Positions 1 through 6,746 are shown, counted from the first letter of the stretch. The stretch is DNA of 7,424 nt from Chloroflexota bacterium (GCA_012514615.1 JAAYZY010000431.1:1-7424), one strand, 5' to 3'. Made by a program: numbers and translations. The notes: generated by a model not told the origin, from the sequence alone.

Positions 1-118
1 CCACATTGGGCCGGCCCACCAGGGCCACGAAGCCCGAACGGTGCCCTTCCGGCAGCTCCTCCAACAGGGGCAGCCTTTCCTCCCTCTCCGGCAGGGGGCT
101 GGCGTCGTCTGTAGTCAT
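1..118 (-). CDS. era: GTPase Era, N-terminal fragment (3' end beyond window)
   Basis: Only the first 39 codons lie in the window; the gene runs off the left edge. The peptide ends in SGFVALVGRPNV followed by the first base of a Gly codon, which is the beginning of the G1/P-loop (GxxxxGKS/T) of a TRAFAC GTPase. The wording with SGFVA before the loop is typical of Era, the GTPase that binds 16S rRNA and helps mature the 30S subunit; Der/EngA usually begins closer to the P-loop with a different lead-in. The ATG is preceded by a modest purine-rich GAAGGG about 9 nt upstream. About 27 acidic, proline-containing residues precede the GTPase domain, longer than in E. coli Era. It lies 28 bp after the transporter gene stop and is probably cotranscribed with it. 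The rest of the G domain and the KH domain that would confirm Era are not visible. Confidence 0.75.
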   Translation of the reverse strand, partial: MTTDDASPLPEREERLPLLEELPEGHRSGFVALVGRPNV

Positions 119-146
119 GGTCTCAATCCCTTCTTTGGGCAGGCAG

Positions 147-839
147 CTAGCTTGCCAGGCGAAACGGGTTGAAGTCTGTGTCGTAGTCGAAATGGTCTTC
201 CTGCTCCACTTGCTTCAGCCGCCCTACCACCAGGTAGGTGAGCGGGGTGGCAGCCACCTCGATGCCGGTCTTGAAGGCGTAGTTGCTCAGGATCACCGAG
301 GCCAACAGGGCCGGCGGCAATACGCCCCAGAAAGCAATCAGCACGAAGAGCAGAGTATCCACCCCCTGGCCGACCAGGGTGGAGCCGATGGTGCGAGCCC
401 ACAGCCAGCGACCGCCAGTGCGCACCTTCATCTTGGCCAGGGTGAACGAGTTGGAGAACTCCCCGGCGAAGTAGGCCACCAGGCTGGCTGCCACGATGCG
501 CGGTGTGAGGCCCAGGATCGCCTGGTAAGCCTCCTGATGCGGCCATTGCGGGTCCGGCGGCAGCCAACCTACCAGAGCCAAGGTGCCGGCCATGAGCAGG
601 GCGCAGGCGAAGCCGGTCCAGATCACTTCCCGCGAGCGCCGGTAGCCGTAGACTTCGGTGAGGATGTCCCCGAAGATGTAGCTCAGGGGGAAGAGAATCG
701 TCCCGCCATCGAAGGCAAACGGCCCTAGGTTCAGGATCTTGGTGGAGGCGATGTTGCTGATGAGCAACACCGCCACGAACAGAGCCATGACCAGCGAGAA
801 GTAGCGATAGGCTCTGCGGGGCGATTCGGACGTCGTCAT
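147..839 (-). CDS. yhhQ: YhhQ/DUF165 family queuosine precursor transporter
   Basis: The 230-residue product matches the COG1738 (YhhQ, also called VUT) family of integral membrane proteins. E. coli YhhQ takes up 7-deazaguanine precursors of the tRNA modification queuosine; which precursor this one carries is not shown by sequence. Family hallmarks are FGDILTEVYGYRRSR (residues 57-70), GEFSNSFTLAKMK (126-138), the stretch STLVGQGVDTLLFVLIAFWG (153-172) and an acidic tail with DYDTDFNPF (218-226). About six hydrophobic segments are visible, the first at about residues 13-31. Length is normal for the family. I chose the ATG at 839 because a GTG at 878 would lie only about 6 nt after the predicted transcription start. 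The Shine-Dalgarno-like AGGAG at 859-863 is unusually far (19 nt) from this ATG, or 16 nt counting GAGG, so the start is less certain than the family. No biosynthetic que genes are in the window, consistent with a salvage role but not proof. Confidence 0.88.
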   Translation of the reverse strand: MTTSESPRRAYRYFSLVMALFVAVLLISNIASTKILNLGPFAFDGGTILFPLSYIFGDILTEVYGYRRSREVIWTGFACALLMAGTLALVGWLPPDPQWPHQEAYQAILGLTPRIVAASLVAYFAGEFSNSFTLAKMKVRTGGRWLWARTIGSTLVGQGVDTLLFVLIAFWGVLPPALLASVILSNYAFKTGIEVAATPLTYLVVGRLKQVEQEDHFDYDTDFNPFRLAS

Positions 840-890
840 GCGCGTTCTGTGACATCCTCTCCTGGTGGGCGCTCTCACCGCCGCCAGACC

Positions 891-919
891 ATTCTACCGC
901 AAAACGCGGCCCAGGGCAA
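891..919 (-). promoter_or_regulatory. Predicted sigma70-type promoter for the yhhQ-era unit
   Basis: On the minus strand a TTGCCC -35 box (914-919) is separated by exactly 17 bp from a TAGAAT -10 box (891-896). Matches to consensus are 4/6 and 5/6. The transcript would start near 884, giving a leader of about 45 nt before the ATG at 839. The spacing and the position in the intergenic region support it; there is no experimental evidence. Confidence 0.6.
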
Positions 920-925
920 GGGCTC

Positions 926-978
926 CCGTGGGCCCAACGCCGCGCCGGGCGCCTTGGTTGGCCCAGGGGCCCCCACGG
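926..978. repeat. Nested inverted repeats between divergent promoters
   Basis: Three pairs of complementary arms are nested here: CCGTGGG (926-932) with CCCACGG (972-978), CCAAC (934-938) with GTTGG (957-961), and GCGCC (942-946) with GGCGC (948-952). The inner two pairs share a centre near 947, the outer is centred near 952. The block sits between the -35 box of the yhhQ promoter and the -10 box of the dgt promoter. It could be an operator or a cruciform-prone spacer. In such GC-rich DNA short arms also arise by chance, so function is only a possibility. Confidence 0.4.
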
Positions 979-999
979 TGGCGCGGGGTTGGGCTAGGA

Positions 1000-1008
1000 T
1001 GCTATAAT
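1000..1008 (+). promoter_or_regulatory. Extended -10 promoter for dgt
   Basis: A perfect TATAAT at 1003-1008 is preceded by TG at 1000-1001, making the extended -10 form TGnTATAAT. No good -35 hexamer stands 16-18 bp upstream, where the DNA is GC-rich, which fits the known ability of extended -10 elements to work without one. The transcript would start near 1015, giving a leader of about 30 nt. Confidence 0.7.
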
Positions 1009-1034
1009 GGGGTGACCGTGGGCACGCACAGCAC

Positions 1035-1040
1035 AGGAGG
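1035..1040 (+). promoter_or_regulatory. Ribosome binding site of dgt
   Basis: AGGAGG lies 6 nt before the ATG at 1047, an almost ideal Shine-Dalgarno sequence and spacing. It fixes the start of the dGTPase gene. Confidence 0.85.
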
Positions 1041-1046
1041 GGCGCC

Positions 1047-2201
1047 ATGTTCCGCAGCCGAACTGCATGGCAAGAGGTGGAGGCGTTGCTGTTGGCGCCC
1101 TACGCGGTGTCCAGCCAACGCTCGCGCGGCCGGGCCTACCCTGACGATGAACCGCCCTACCGCTCGCCGTTCCAGCGCGACCGCGACCGCATCATCCACA
1201 CCACGGCCTTCCGCCGCCTGGTCTACAAGACCCAGGTCTTCATCGTCCACGAGGGCGACCACTACCGCACGCGGCTGACCCACACCCTGGAGGTCTCGCA
1301 GATCGGGCGCACCATGTCCCGCGCCCTGGGGGCCAACGAGGACCTCACCGAAGCGATCTGCCTGGCCCACGACTTGGGCCACACGCCCTTTGGTCACTGT
1401 GGCGAGGAGGTGCTGCACGAGCTCATGGCCGAGCACGGCGGCTTCGACCACAACCAGCAGAGCCTGCGCATCGTGGAGAAGCTGGAGGACCGCTATCCGG
1501 ACTTCCGCGGGCTGAACCTCACCTGGGAGGTGCGGGAGGGGATCGCCAAGCACGCCACCGAGCATGACAAGGGGAGCGGCCTGGGGTACGAGCCGCACCG
1601 GCGCGCCACCCTGGAAGGCCAGATCACCAACCTGGCCGACGAGCTGGCCTACACGGCCCACGACCTGGATGACGGCTTGCGAGCGGGCATGGCGCCGCCC
1701 GGCGCCCTGTCGGAGTTGGGGCTGTGGCAAGAGGTGATGGCATCGCTGGGCTTGGCGCTGCCCCTGGAGGTGGATGATGGCCTGCGGCACCGAGCCATCC
1801 GGCGGCTGATCCACCTGACGGTCACCGACGCGCTGGAGGAGACGCAGCGGCGGTTGGAGCGCTGCGGAGTCGAGTCGGTCGAAGGGGTGCGGGCCCAAGC
1901 CGAGCCGATGGCAGCTCTGAGCCCTGAGATGGCCGCGCAGCACGCCCAGCTCAAGGCATTCCTGATGCACCACGTCTACCGACACTACCGGGTGAACCGC
2001 ATGAGCGCCAAGGCCAAGCGCTTCATCACCCAGCTCTTCCAAGAGTATGTGGCCGACCCGCGGCAGCTGCCGGAAGCGACTCAGCAGCGCCTGGCGGAAG
2101 ACGATCTCCGCCGGGTGGTGTGCGACTACATCGCCGGGATGACGGACCGCTACGCTCTGGAGGAGTACCAGAAGCTGTTCGACCCTCAACAGCGGGTGTA
2201 G
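1047..2201 (+). CDS. dgt: Deoxyguanosinetriphosphate triphosphohydrolase-like HD protein
   Basis: The 384-residue product belongs to the dGTPase branch of the HD superfamily, whose characterised members hydrolyse dNTPs to the deoxynucleoside plus triphosphate and so trim the dNTP pool. Visible motifs in order are: the N-terminal SPFQRDRDRIIHTTAFRRLVYKTQV region (40-64); H79 in RTRLTHTLEV; the HD pair H108-D109 within CLAHDLGHTPFGHCGE, with H112 and H117; GFDHNQQSLRI (132-142), the family's conserved active-site segment; and D198 in LADELAYTAHDLDDG. H79, H108, D109 and D198 are the expected metal ligands, so the enzyme looks intact. The C-terminal part ends with the family-like DYIAGMTDRYALEEYQKLF. 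Length fits the shorter bacterial type rather than the roughly 500-residue E. coli Dgt, so the preferred nucleotide and any allosteric activation by other dNTPs cannot be read from sequence. It is transcribed divergently from yhhQ and convergently with the unknown membrane protein gene. Confidence 0.93.
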   Translation: MFRSRTAWQEVEALLLAPYAVSSQRSRGRAYPDDEPPYRSPFQRDRDRIIHTTAFRRLVYKTQVFIVHEGDHYRTRLTHTLEVSQIGRTMSRALGANEDLTEAICLAHDLGHTPFGHCGEEVLHELMAEHGGFDHNQQSLRIVEKLEDRYPDFRGLNLTWEVREGIAKHATEHDKGSGLGYEPHRRATLEGQITNLADELAYTAHDLDDGLRAGMAPPGALSELGLWQEVMASLGLALPLEVDDGLRHRAIRRLIHLTVTDALEETQRRLERCGVESVEGVRAQAEPMAALSPEMAAQHAQLKAFLMHHVYRHYRVNRMSAKAKRFITQLFQEYVADPRQLPEATQQRLAEDDLRRVVCDYIAGMTDRYALEEYQKLFDPQQRV

Positions 2202-2213
2202 GGGCGGCAGACG

Positions 2214-2249
2214 CCACGGTGCGGGGCTCCCTAGCGCCACGCACCGTGG
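2214..2249. terminator. Hairpin between convergent genes, possible bidirectional terminator
   Basis: CCACGGTGCG (2214-2223) is perfectly complementary to CGCACCGTGG (2240-2249), giving a 10-bp stem with a 16-nt loop. It starts 12 bp after the dgt stop and lies 27 bp from the stop of the converging gene, so it is well placed to end both transcripts. Neither side is followed by a run of T, so it is not a classical intrinsic terminator and might instead protect RNA 3' ends or act with Rho. Confidence 0.5.
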
Positions 2250-2276
2250 TTGTGGCCAACGCAGGGTTGGATGCTG

Positions 2277-3308
2277 CTAGAGGGCCGCGCTCCCGTTCTC
2301 GTTCTGCACCGAGGCGTGCAACTGAAGCACCAGCTTGGAGAAGAAGCTGTCGGCAGGGGCCTCATCTGCCCCATATTCCATTTCCAGGACCTCGGCAGTC
2401 ACCTGCAAGGATGCGGTCTCCAGGATGATCGTCTTTCCGGGTGTGGCCAGCACCACCTCTCCCTTGGTATCTTGGCGGGCGCGGATGTCGGGGTCGTGGA
2501 AGGCATAGTCGCTGGCCAGTACCTTGGTGACGGTGCGGATGTCGTTGCGGTCGAACAGCCATACTTCGAAGGCGCACACCTTGTCAGGATCGCCGGAGCC
2601 CAGGGTCTCGGCGATGGAGACGCCGCACTCACCCAGGAACTCCCCGCCGGCCGACTCGATGCTGAACGACTCGTCGTAGGCGTCGTCGCCCAGGTGGTAG
2701 GTGGTGAAGAAATCACGGCGGCTCTCGCCTGGGGCTGCGCCGGGGCTCGGCGCTTCGGCGCTAGCTTCTTCCGTCTGAGGACGGGGCCGCCCGCCCTTGG
2801 GCAAGCGGAGGCCCTTCAGCAGGCCTTTGCGCTGCCACGTGGAGACGCCCAGAGCGATCCCGGCCACGATAAGCAGACCGGCCAAGAGGATCCCGCAGAT
2901 CTTCAGGACGCGCAACCAGATCGGCTCGCCTGAGCCGGCTGCGGCCGGCGTGGGCGAGGCGGAAACCAGCGCCGTCCCCAAGGCCGTGGAAAGCTCCTGG
3001 ACTCGGCGGGCATCCAGGCTGCGCCCCTGCGCCTGATAGTGGTTGAAGAGCTGGCCCGTGGTGCTGCCCAGCTCCTCGGTGGGCCATCCTTCGATGCGGG
3101 CGCGGGCCGCTGCCAGGTCGCTGGTCAGGGCGTAGGAGTCGGCCACCATGGCCAGGTAGTCTTCCTGGTAGCCTGCCGCCAGATCGGTGGGTTGGGCGTT
3201 GGTCCACTGAACGGGCCACCACCACCAACCGATGGCCAAGCCGAGCAGAAGGCCAGCCAATGCACCGATGCCGAGCCACGTTAGGAATTTGCGGTCACCT
3301 GCCCCCAT
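2277..3308 (-). CDS. Uncharacterised protein with two membrane helices
   Basis: I do not recognise a named family; it resembles hypothetical proteins of Chloroflexota from memory only. The 343 residues show a basic N-terminus, a glycine/leucine-rich membrane helix (about 9-29) ending in four tryptophans (28-31), a roughly 100-residue probably helical segment rich in Ala, Gln and Glu (35-115), a small Ser/Pro/Ala stretch, a second membrane helix (about 133-155), a strongly basic stretch with WQRKGLLKGLRLPKGGRPRP (158-177), an Ala/Pro/Glu linker (178-196) and a C-terminal domain of about 140 residues. By the positive-inside rule both termini are cytoplasmic and the middle segment is outside. 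The C-terminal domain has only two cysteines (228, 245) and motif-like segments CAFEVWLFDRNDIRTVTKVLAS (245-266) and GKTIILETASLQ (291-302), looking alternately strand and helix; no catalytic motif is evident. The ATG is supported by AAGGAG 6 nt upstream. The gene has its own promoter, so it is probably monocistronic. Confidence 0.85.
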   Translation of the reverse strand: MGAGDRKFLTWLGIGALAGLLLGLAIGWWWWPVQWTNAQPTDLAAGYQEDYLAMVADSYALTSDLAAARARIEGWPTEELGSTTGQLFNHYQAQGRSLDARRVQELSTALGTALVSASPTPAAAGSGEPIWLRVLKICGILLAGLLIVAGIALGVSTWQRKGLLKGLRLPKGGRPRPQTEEASAEAPSPGAAPGESRRDFFTTYHLGDDAYDESFSIESAGGEFLGECGVSIAETLGSGDPDKVCAFEVWLFDRNDIRTVTKVLASDYAFHDPDIRARQDTKGEVVLATPGKTIILETASLQVTAEVLEMEYGADEAPADSFFSKLVLQLHASVQNENGSAAL

Positions 3309-3314
3309 GATCCT

Positions 3315-3320
3315 CTCCTT
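3315..3320 (-). promoter_or_regulatory. Ribosome binding site of the two-helix membrane protein gene
   Basis: On the minus strand AAGGAG lies 6 nt before the ATG at 3308, which decides the start codon. Confidence 0.75.
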
Positions 3321-3371
3321 TCCCCCGTTGTCGGGCGGCGATCCTGCGCACCCTTGGAGGTCCCAGCAGCT

Positions 3372-3400
3372 ATTTTACCATAATCTCGTGCCAACGGCAA
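3372..3400 (-). promoter_or_regulatory. Predicted sigma70-type promoter for the membrane protein gene
   Basis: On the minus strand TTGCCG (3395-3400) is followed after 17 bp by TAAAAT (3372-3377), matching the -35 and -10 consensus at 4/6 and 5/6. A TG one base before the -10 box makes it an extended -10 as well. This is the most AT-rich patch of the intergenic region 3309-3432. The transcript would start near 3365 with a leader of about 56 nt. It lies after the peptidase gene stop, so the membrane protein gene can be transcribed independently. Confidence 0.65.
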
Positions 3401-3432
3401 GAGGTTTCCATAAAGTTGACGCGTTGGCCCCT

Positions 3433-4512
3433 CTACAAGGGGCGGCGCGGTTCCTTGGAGCAGCCGGTGAAGATCTCGAAACCGTCGGGCTGCACCACGC
3501 CCATGTCTTCGATGCGGATGCCGCCCCAGCCCGGGACGTAGATCCCCGGTTCCACCGTGACTACCGCCCCGGGCGGCAGGTTCGTGTCGTCCAGGGCCGA
3601 GAGGGAGGGCATCTCGTGCACTTCCAGGCCTACGCCATGCCCCAACGAATGCCCGAACTGCTCAGCGTAGCCGGCCTCGCTGATGATGCTGCGGGCCAAC
3701 GCGTCGGCCTCTTGCCCGGATACGCCGGCCCGGAGCCCCCGTTCGGCTGCCTCTTGGGCCTGCAAGACCACCGCATACAACTCTTGGAAACGGCTGTCTG
3801 GCTGGCCCAGCACCAGGGTGCGGGTCAGGTCGGCGCAGTAGCCGTCCACCCGACAGCCCATGTCGATGACGATGGGCTCGCCGGCCTGCAGCGGCCGGTC
3901 CGAGATGGTGGCGTGGGGCCGAGCCCCGTTGGGTCCAGAGCCGACAATGATCTCAAAGGCCAAGCCTTCAGCGCCGTGCTCCCGCATGTGGCGTTCCAGG
4001 TACCACGCCACTTGTCGCTCGGTGTGGCCAGGGCGCAGGGCCGCCGCTACCGCCTCCAGCGCTTCGTCGGTGAGGCGCACCGCCTGCCGGATGGCCGCCA
4101 GCTCCGCCTCGTCCTTGATTGCCCGCAGGCCTTCCACTAGCCCCCGCGTGGGGATCCACTGCGCCTGGCCCGCTTGGACCTGCAGGGTCTCGTACAGGCT
4201 CACCGTGAGGTGCTCGGCCTCGAAGCCCAGGCGCTCCTCTCCCCCCACCACCTGCTGCAAGATCGATGCCAGACTCCGCAGCCTGCTGCCGGTGAGCTGC
4301 GCCAGGGCGAAGTCTGGAGCCTGCTGCTCCACCTGCTCGTAGTAGCGGAAGTCTGTGGCCAGCAGGGCCTGTTCCGCACTGACAAGCAGGTACCCGTCAG
4401 AGCCGGTGAACCCGCTGAGGTAACGGCGGTTGTGGGGGCTGCCCACCAAGAGCCAGTCGAGCCCCAAGGCCACCATCTGCGCCCGCAGGGACGCTAGCCG
4501 TGCTGCTGTCAA
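3433..4512 (-). CDS. M24 family Xaa-Pro peptidase (aminopeptidase P / prolidase type)
   Basis: The 359-residue product is a cytosolic pita-bread metallopeptidase of family M24B, which removes residues before proline from peptides. The N-terminal creatinase-like domain spans about 1-125 and includes RRYLSGFTGSDGYLLVS (29-45). The catalytic domain carries all five expected metal ligands: D217 (VIDMG), D228 (CADLTRT), H292 (GHSLGHGVG), E321 (VEPGIY) and E335 (RIEDMG), plus the conserved H200 (RPHATIS) and H299 (VHEMP). Length is typical of short bacterial PepP/PepQ/YqhT-like enzymes; whether it prefers dipeptides or longer peptides cannot be told. I place the start at TTG 4512 because AGGAGG lies 7 nt upstream and the conserved domain begins about 10-15 residues later. 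The frame stays open further upstream, but only inside topA. The start overlaps the topA stop in TTGA, suggesting coupled translation. Confidence 0.93.
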   Translation of the reverse strand: MTAARLASLRAQMVALGLDWLLVGSPHNRRYLSGFTGSDGYLLVSAEQALLATDFRYYEQVEQQAPDFALAQLTGSRLRSLASILQQVVGGEERLGFEAEHLTVSLYETLQVQAGQAQWIPTRGLVEGLRAIKDEAELAAIRQAVRLTDEALEAVAAALRPGHTERQVAWYLERHMREHGAEGLAFEIIVGSGPNGARPHATISDRPLQAGEPIVIDMGCRVDGYCADLTRTLVLGQPDSRFQELYAVVLQAQEAAERGLRAGVSGQEADALARSIISEAGYAEQFGHSLGHGVGLEVHEMPSLSALDDTNLPPGAVVTVEPGIYVPGWGGIRIEDMGVVQPDGFEIFTGCSKEPRRPL

Positions 4513-6740
4513 CTCTCTGCCTCCTGTTCTTCCTTGTCCGAGGTCGCAATCGCCTCCAGGGCGAAGGCTTTCTGGCACTTGCTGCACACTGCCTCGCCCT
4601 TCTTGCCCTCCGTGAGCAGGCCGCCGCACGCGGGGCAGGGGGGCTTTAGGGGGCGCTTCCAACTGAGGAACTGGCAGTCGGGGTAGTTGGCGCAACCATA
4701 GAAGATGCGGCCTCGCTTGGAACGACGCTGCACCAGGTCGCCGCCGCACTCTGGGCAGGCGACGCCCACCCGTTCCACGAACGACCGTGTGTTGCGGCAG
4801 GTGGGGTAGTTGCTGCAGGCGAGGAACTTGCCGAAGCGCCCGAACTTCAGCACCATGGGGCTGCCGCACTTGTCGCAGACCTCATCGGTGGGCTGGTCGC
4901 CCAGGTTCAGAGAGGCCATTTCCGCCTGGGCTCGCTCCACCTGCTGGGCGAAAGGCCCGTAGAACTCCTGCATCACCGGCACCCATTCGCGGTCGCCGTC
5001 GGCCACCTCGTCCAGCGAGTCTTCCATGCGGGCGGTGAAGCCGATGTCCATGACGTCGGGGAAGTGCTCCACCAGCAGGTCGTTGACGATGAAGGCGATT
5101 TCGGTGGGGCGCAGACGGCGATCGGTCCGTTCCACGTAGCCCCGGGCCTGGATGGTTGACATAATGGGGGCATAGGTGCTGGGCCGGCCGATGCCGCGCT
5201 CCTCCAGCGCCCGGATGAGGCTGGCGTCGGTGTAGCGGGGCGGGGGCTGGGTCCAGTGCTGCTCCGGGAAGAGCTGCAGCAGGTCCAGCGGCTCGTCTTC
5301 CGCCAGGTCGGGAATCTGCACCAGATCCTCTTCCTCTTCGTCGTTCCCTCCGTTGACTGCCAGGAAGCCAGAGAAGCGCAGCGATGAGGCCGAGGCGCGG
5401 AAGAGGTAGGGGCGGTTGTCCCGCGTCAGGCCGGCCGCCACCTCCACGGTGAGGGTGTCGAACTCGGCGGGGGCCATCTGGCTTGCCACGAAGCGCTTCC
5501 AGATCAGGTCGTACAGGCGGTATTCATCGCGGCTCAGGCGCGAACGGAGCTGCTTGGGCTCTCGGAAGACCGAGGTAGGCCGGATCGCCTCGTGGGCTTC
5601 TTGGGCCTTCTTGGCCCGTGTCTTGTAGGTGGGGGGGCTTGAGGGCAGGTAGGCCCCGCCGAAGCGCTCGTCGATGTAGCGGCGGGCCTCCGCCTGGGCG
5701 CTCTCGGCCACGTGGGTGGAGTCGGTGCGCATGTAGGTGATGAGGCCCACGCTGCTTCCGTCGTCGCCGATGGCCACACCCTCGTAGAGCGACTGAGCCA
5801 CGGCCATGGTCTTGCGGGCGGCGAACCCAAGCTGTCGGGAGGCTTCCTGCTGCATGGTGCTGGTGATGAACGGGGCGTTGGGTTTGCGGGTGCGTTGGCC
5901 GCGGCGGATGTCCGACACGGCGTAGTCCGAGCGCTCCAACTCATCCACCATGCGCTGCGTGTCGTCGCGGGACCGGAGGTCTGCCGCCTCCCCGCCGATC
6001 TTCACCAGCTTGGCCCGGAAGCTTTGGCGCGGCGCCCTCGGGGCGGAGCCGAGCGGGGGCTTCTTGGCCAAATCGGCCTCTACCGACCAATACTCCTCCG
6101 GCACGAAGGCTTCGATCTCCCGCTCCCGTTCCACCACCAGGCGGACCGCCACCGACTGTACCCGGCCGGCGGTGAGGCGGTTCCGCACCTTCTCCCAGAG
6201 GATGGGGCTGATCTGGTAACCTACCAGTCGGTCCAGGACGCGTCGGGCCTGCTGGGCGTTGACCAGGGGCATGTCGATGCCCCTGGGGTGAGCGAACGCC
6301 TCTCTGACCGCCTCTTCGGTGATCTCATGGAAGACAACCCGGCGCACTTTGTCGGCGTCGGCTTCCGTGGCGGCGATGAGGTGCCATGCGATGGCTTCCC
6401 CTTCGCGGTCCGGGTCGGTGGCCAGGTAGATCTCCGGCGCTTCGGCCACCAACTCCTTGAGCTCCTTCACCACCTCGCGTTTCTCGTTTGGCACGCGGTA
6501 CTGGGGGGCAAAGTCGTTGTCCACATCCACGCTGAGCTTGGAGCGCAGCAGATCGCGCACATGACCTACGGAGGCCTTGACCTTGTATCGGTTGCCCAGG
6601 AAGCGCCCGACCGTGCGCGCCTTGGTGGGCGACTCGACGATCACCAGGGGTGGGCCGGCCTTCTTGGCGGTCTTGGCTTTGCTGGGGCGTTTCGCTGCCG
6701 TCTTCTGCGCTGTGCTGGTGCCTTCTTTGCCTTTCGCCAT
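4509..6740 (-). CDS. topA: DNA topoisomerase I (type IA)
   Basis: The 743-residue enzyme relaxes negatively supercoiled DNA by passing strands through a transient 5'-phosphotyrosine break. After a Lys/Ala-rich tail (1-29), the Toprim domain starts at LVIVESPTKA with E36 and has the metal-binding DPDREGE (109-115). Next come RRVLDRLVGYQISPILW (166-182) and LTAGRVQSVAVRLV (189-202). The active-site tyrosine is Y336 in GLITYMRTDSTH, and the DNA-gate motif GIGRPSTYAPI follows at 516-526. The C-terminus has three four-cysteine zinc ribbons: C622/C625/C642/C648, C662/C665/C683/C689 and C702/C705/C719/C722, then a short acidic tail. An acidic run (467-471) marks a loop. The ATG at 6740 is preferred because GGAG lies 6 nt upstream; a TTG at 6752 would add four residues. 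It starts 20 bp after the manC stop and its end overlaps the peptidase gene, so it is the middle gene of a likely operon. Confidence 0.97.
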   Translation of the reverse strand: MAKGKEGTSTAQKTAAKRPSKAKTAKKAGPPLVIVESPTKARTVGRFLGNRYKVKASVGHVRDLLRSKLSVDVDNDFAPQYRVPNEKREVVKELKELVAEAPEIYLATDPDREGEAIAWHLIAATEADADKVRRVVFHEITEEAVREAFAHPRGIDMPLVNAQQARRVLDRLVGYQISPILWEKVRNRLTAGRVQSVAVRLVVEREREIEAFVPEEYWSVEADLAKKPPLGSAPRAPRQSFRAKLVKIGGEAADLRSRDDTQRMVDELERSDYAVSDIRRGQRTRKPNAPFITSTMQQEASRQLGFAARKTMAVAQSLYEGVAIGDDGSSVGLITYMRTDSTHVAESAQAEARRYIDERFGGAYLPSSPPTYKTRAKKAQEAHEAIRPTSVFREPKQLRSRLSRDEYRLYDLIWKRFVASQMAPAEFDTLTVEVAAGLTRDNRPYLFRASASSLRFSGFLAVNGGNDEEEEDLVQIPDLAEDEPLDLLQLFPEQHWTQPPPRYTDASLIRALEERGIGRPSTYAPIMSTIQARGYVERTDRRLRPTEIAFIVNDLLVEHFPDVMDIGFTARMEDSLDEVADGDREWVPVMQEFYGPFAQQVERAQAEMASLNLGDQPTDEVCDKCGSPMVLKFGRFGKFLACSNYPTCRNTRSFVERVGVACPECGGDLVQRRSKRGRIFYGCANYPDCQFLSWKRPLKPPCPACGGLLTEGKKGEAVCSKCQKAFALEAIATSDKEEQEAES
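4520..4525 (-). promoter_or_regulatory. Ribosome binding site of the M24 peptidase inside topA
   Basis: On the minus strand a full AGGAGG sits 7 nt before the TTG at 4512, within the last codons of topA. It is the main reason for preferring this non-ATG start over the internal ATG at residue 13. Confidence 0.75.
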
Positions 6741-6746
6741 ACCTTT

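Noticed and set aside
840..884. preQ1 riboswitch in the yhhQ leader
   Set aside because: The predicted leader is only about 45 nt and lacks the A-rich tail and core hairpin of known preQ1 classes.
1002..2240. Minus-strand open frame of about 412 codons opposite dgt
   Set aside because: It mirrors the dgt gene, which has intact HD motifs. Long antisense frames are expected in GC-rich coding DNA, and the translation has no recognisable domain.
3427..3443. Six-bp hairpin GCCCCT/AGGGGC at the end of the peptidase gene as a terminator
   Set aside because: The stem is short, it contains the stop codon, and no T-run follows on the minus strand.
3232..4140. Plus-strand open frame of about 302 codons opposite the M24 peptidase
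   Set aside because: It is antisense to the peptidase gene, whose five metal ligands are all present, and it crosses the promoter region of the neighbouring gene.
4513..4869. Upstream extension of the peptidase reading frame into topA
   Set aside because: The extra residues are the topA zinc-ribbon region read in another frame, and the strong AGGAGG just before TTG 4512 explains the real start.
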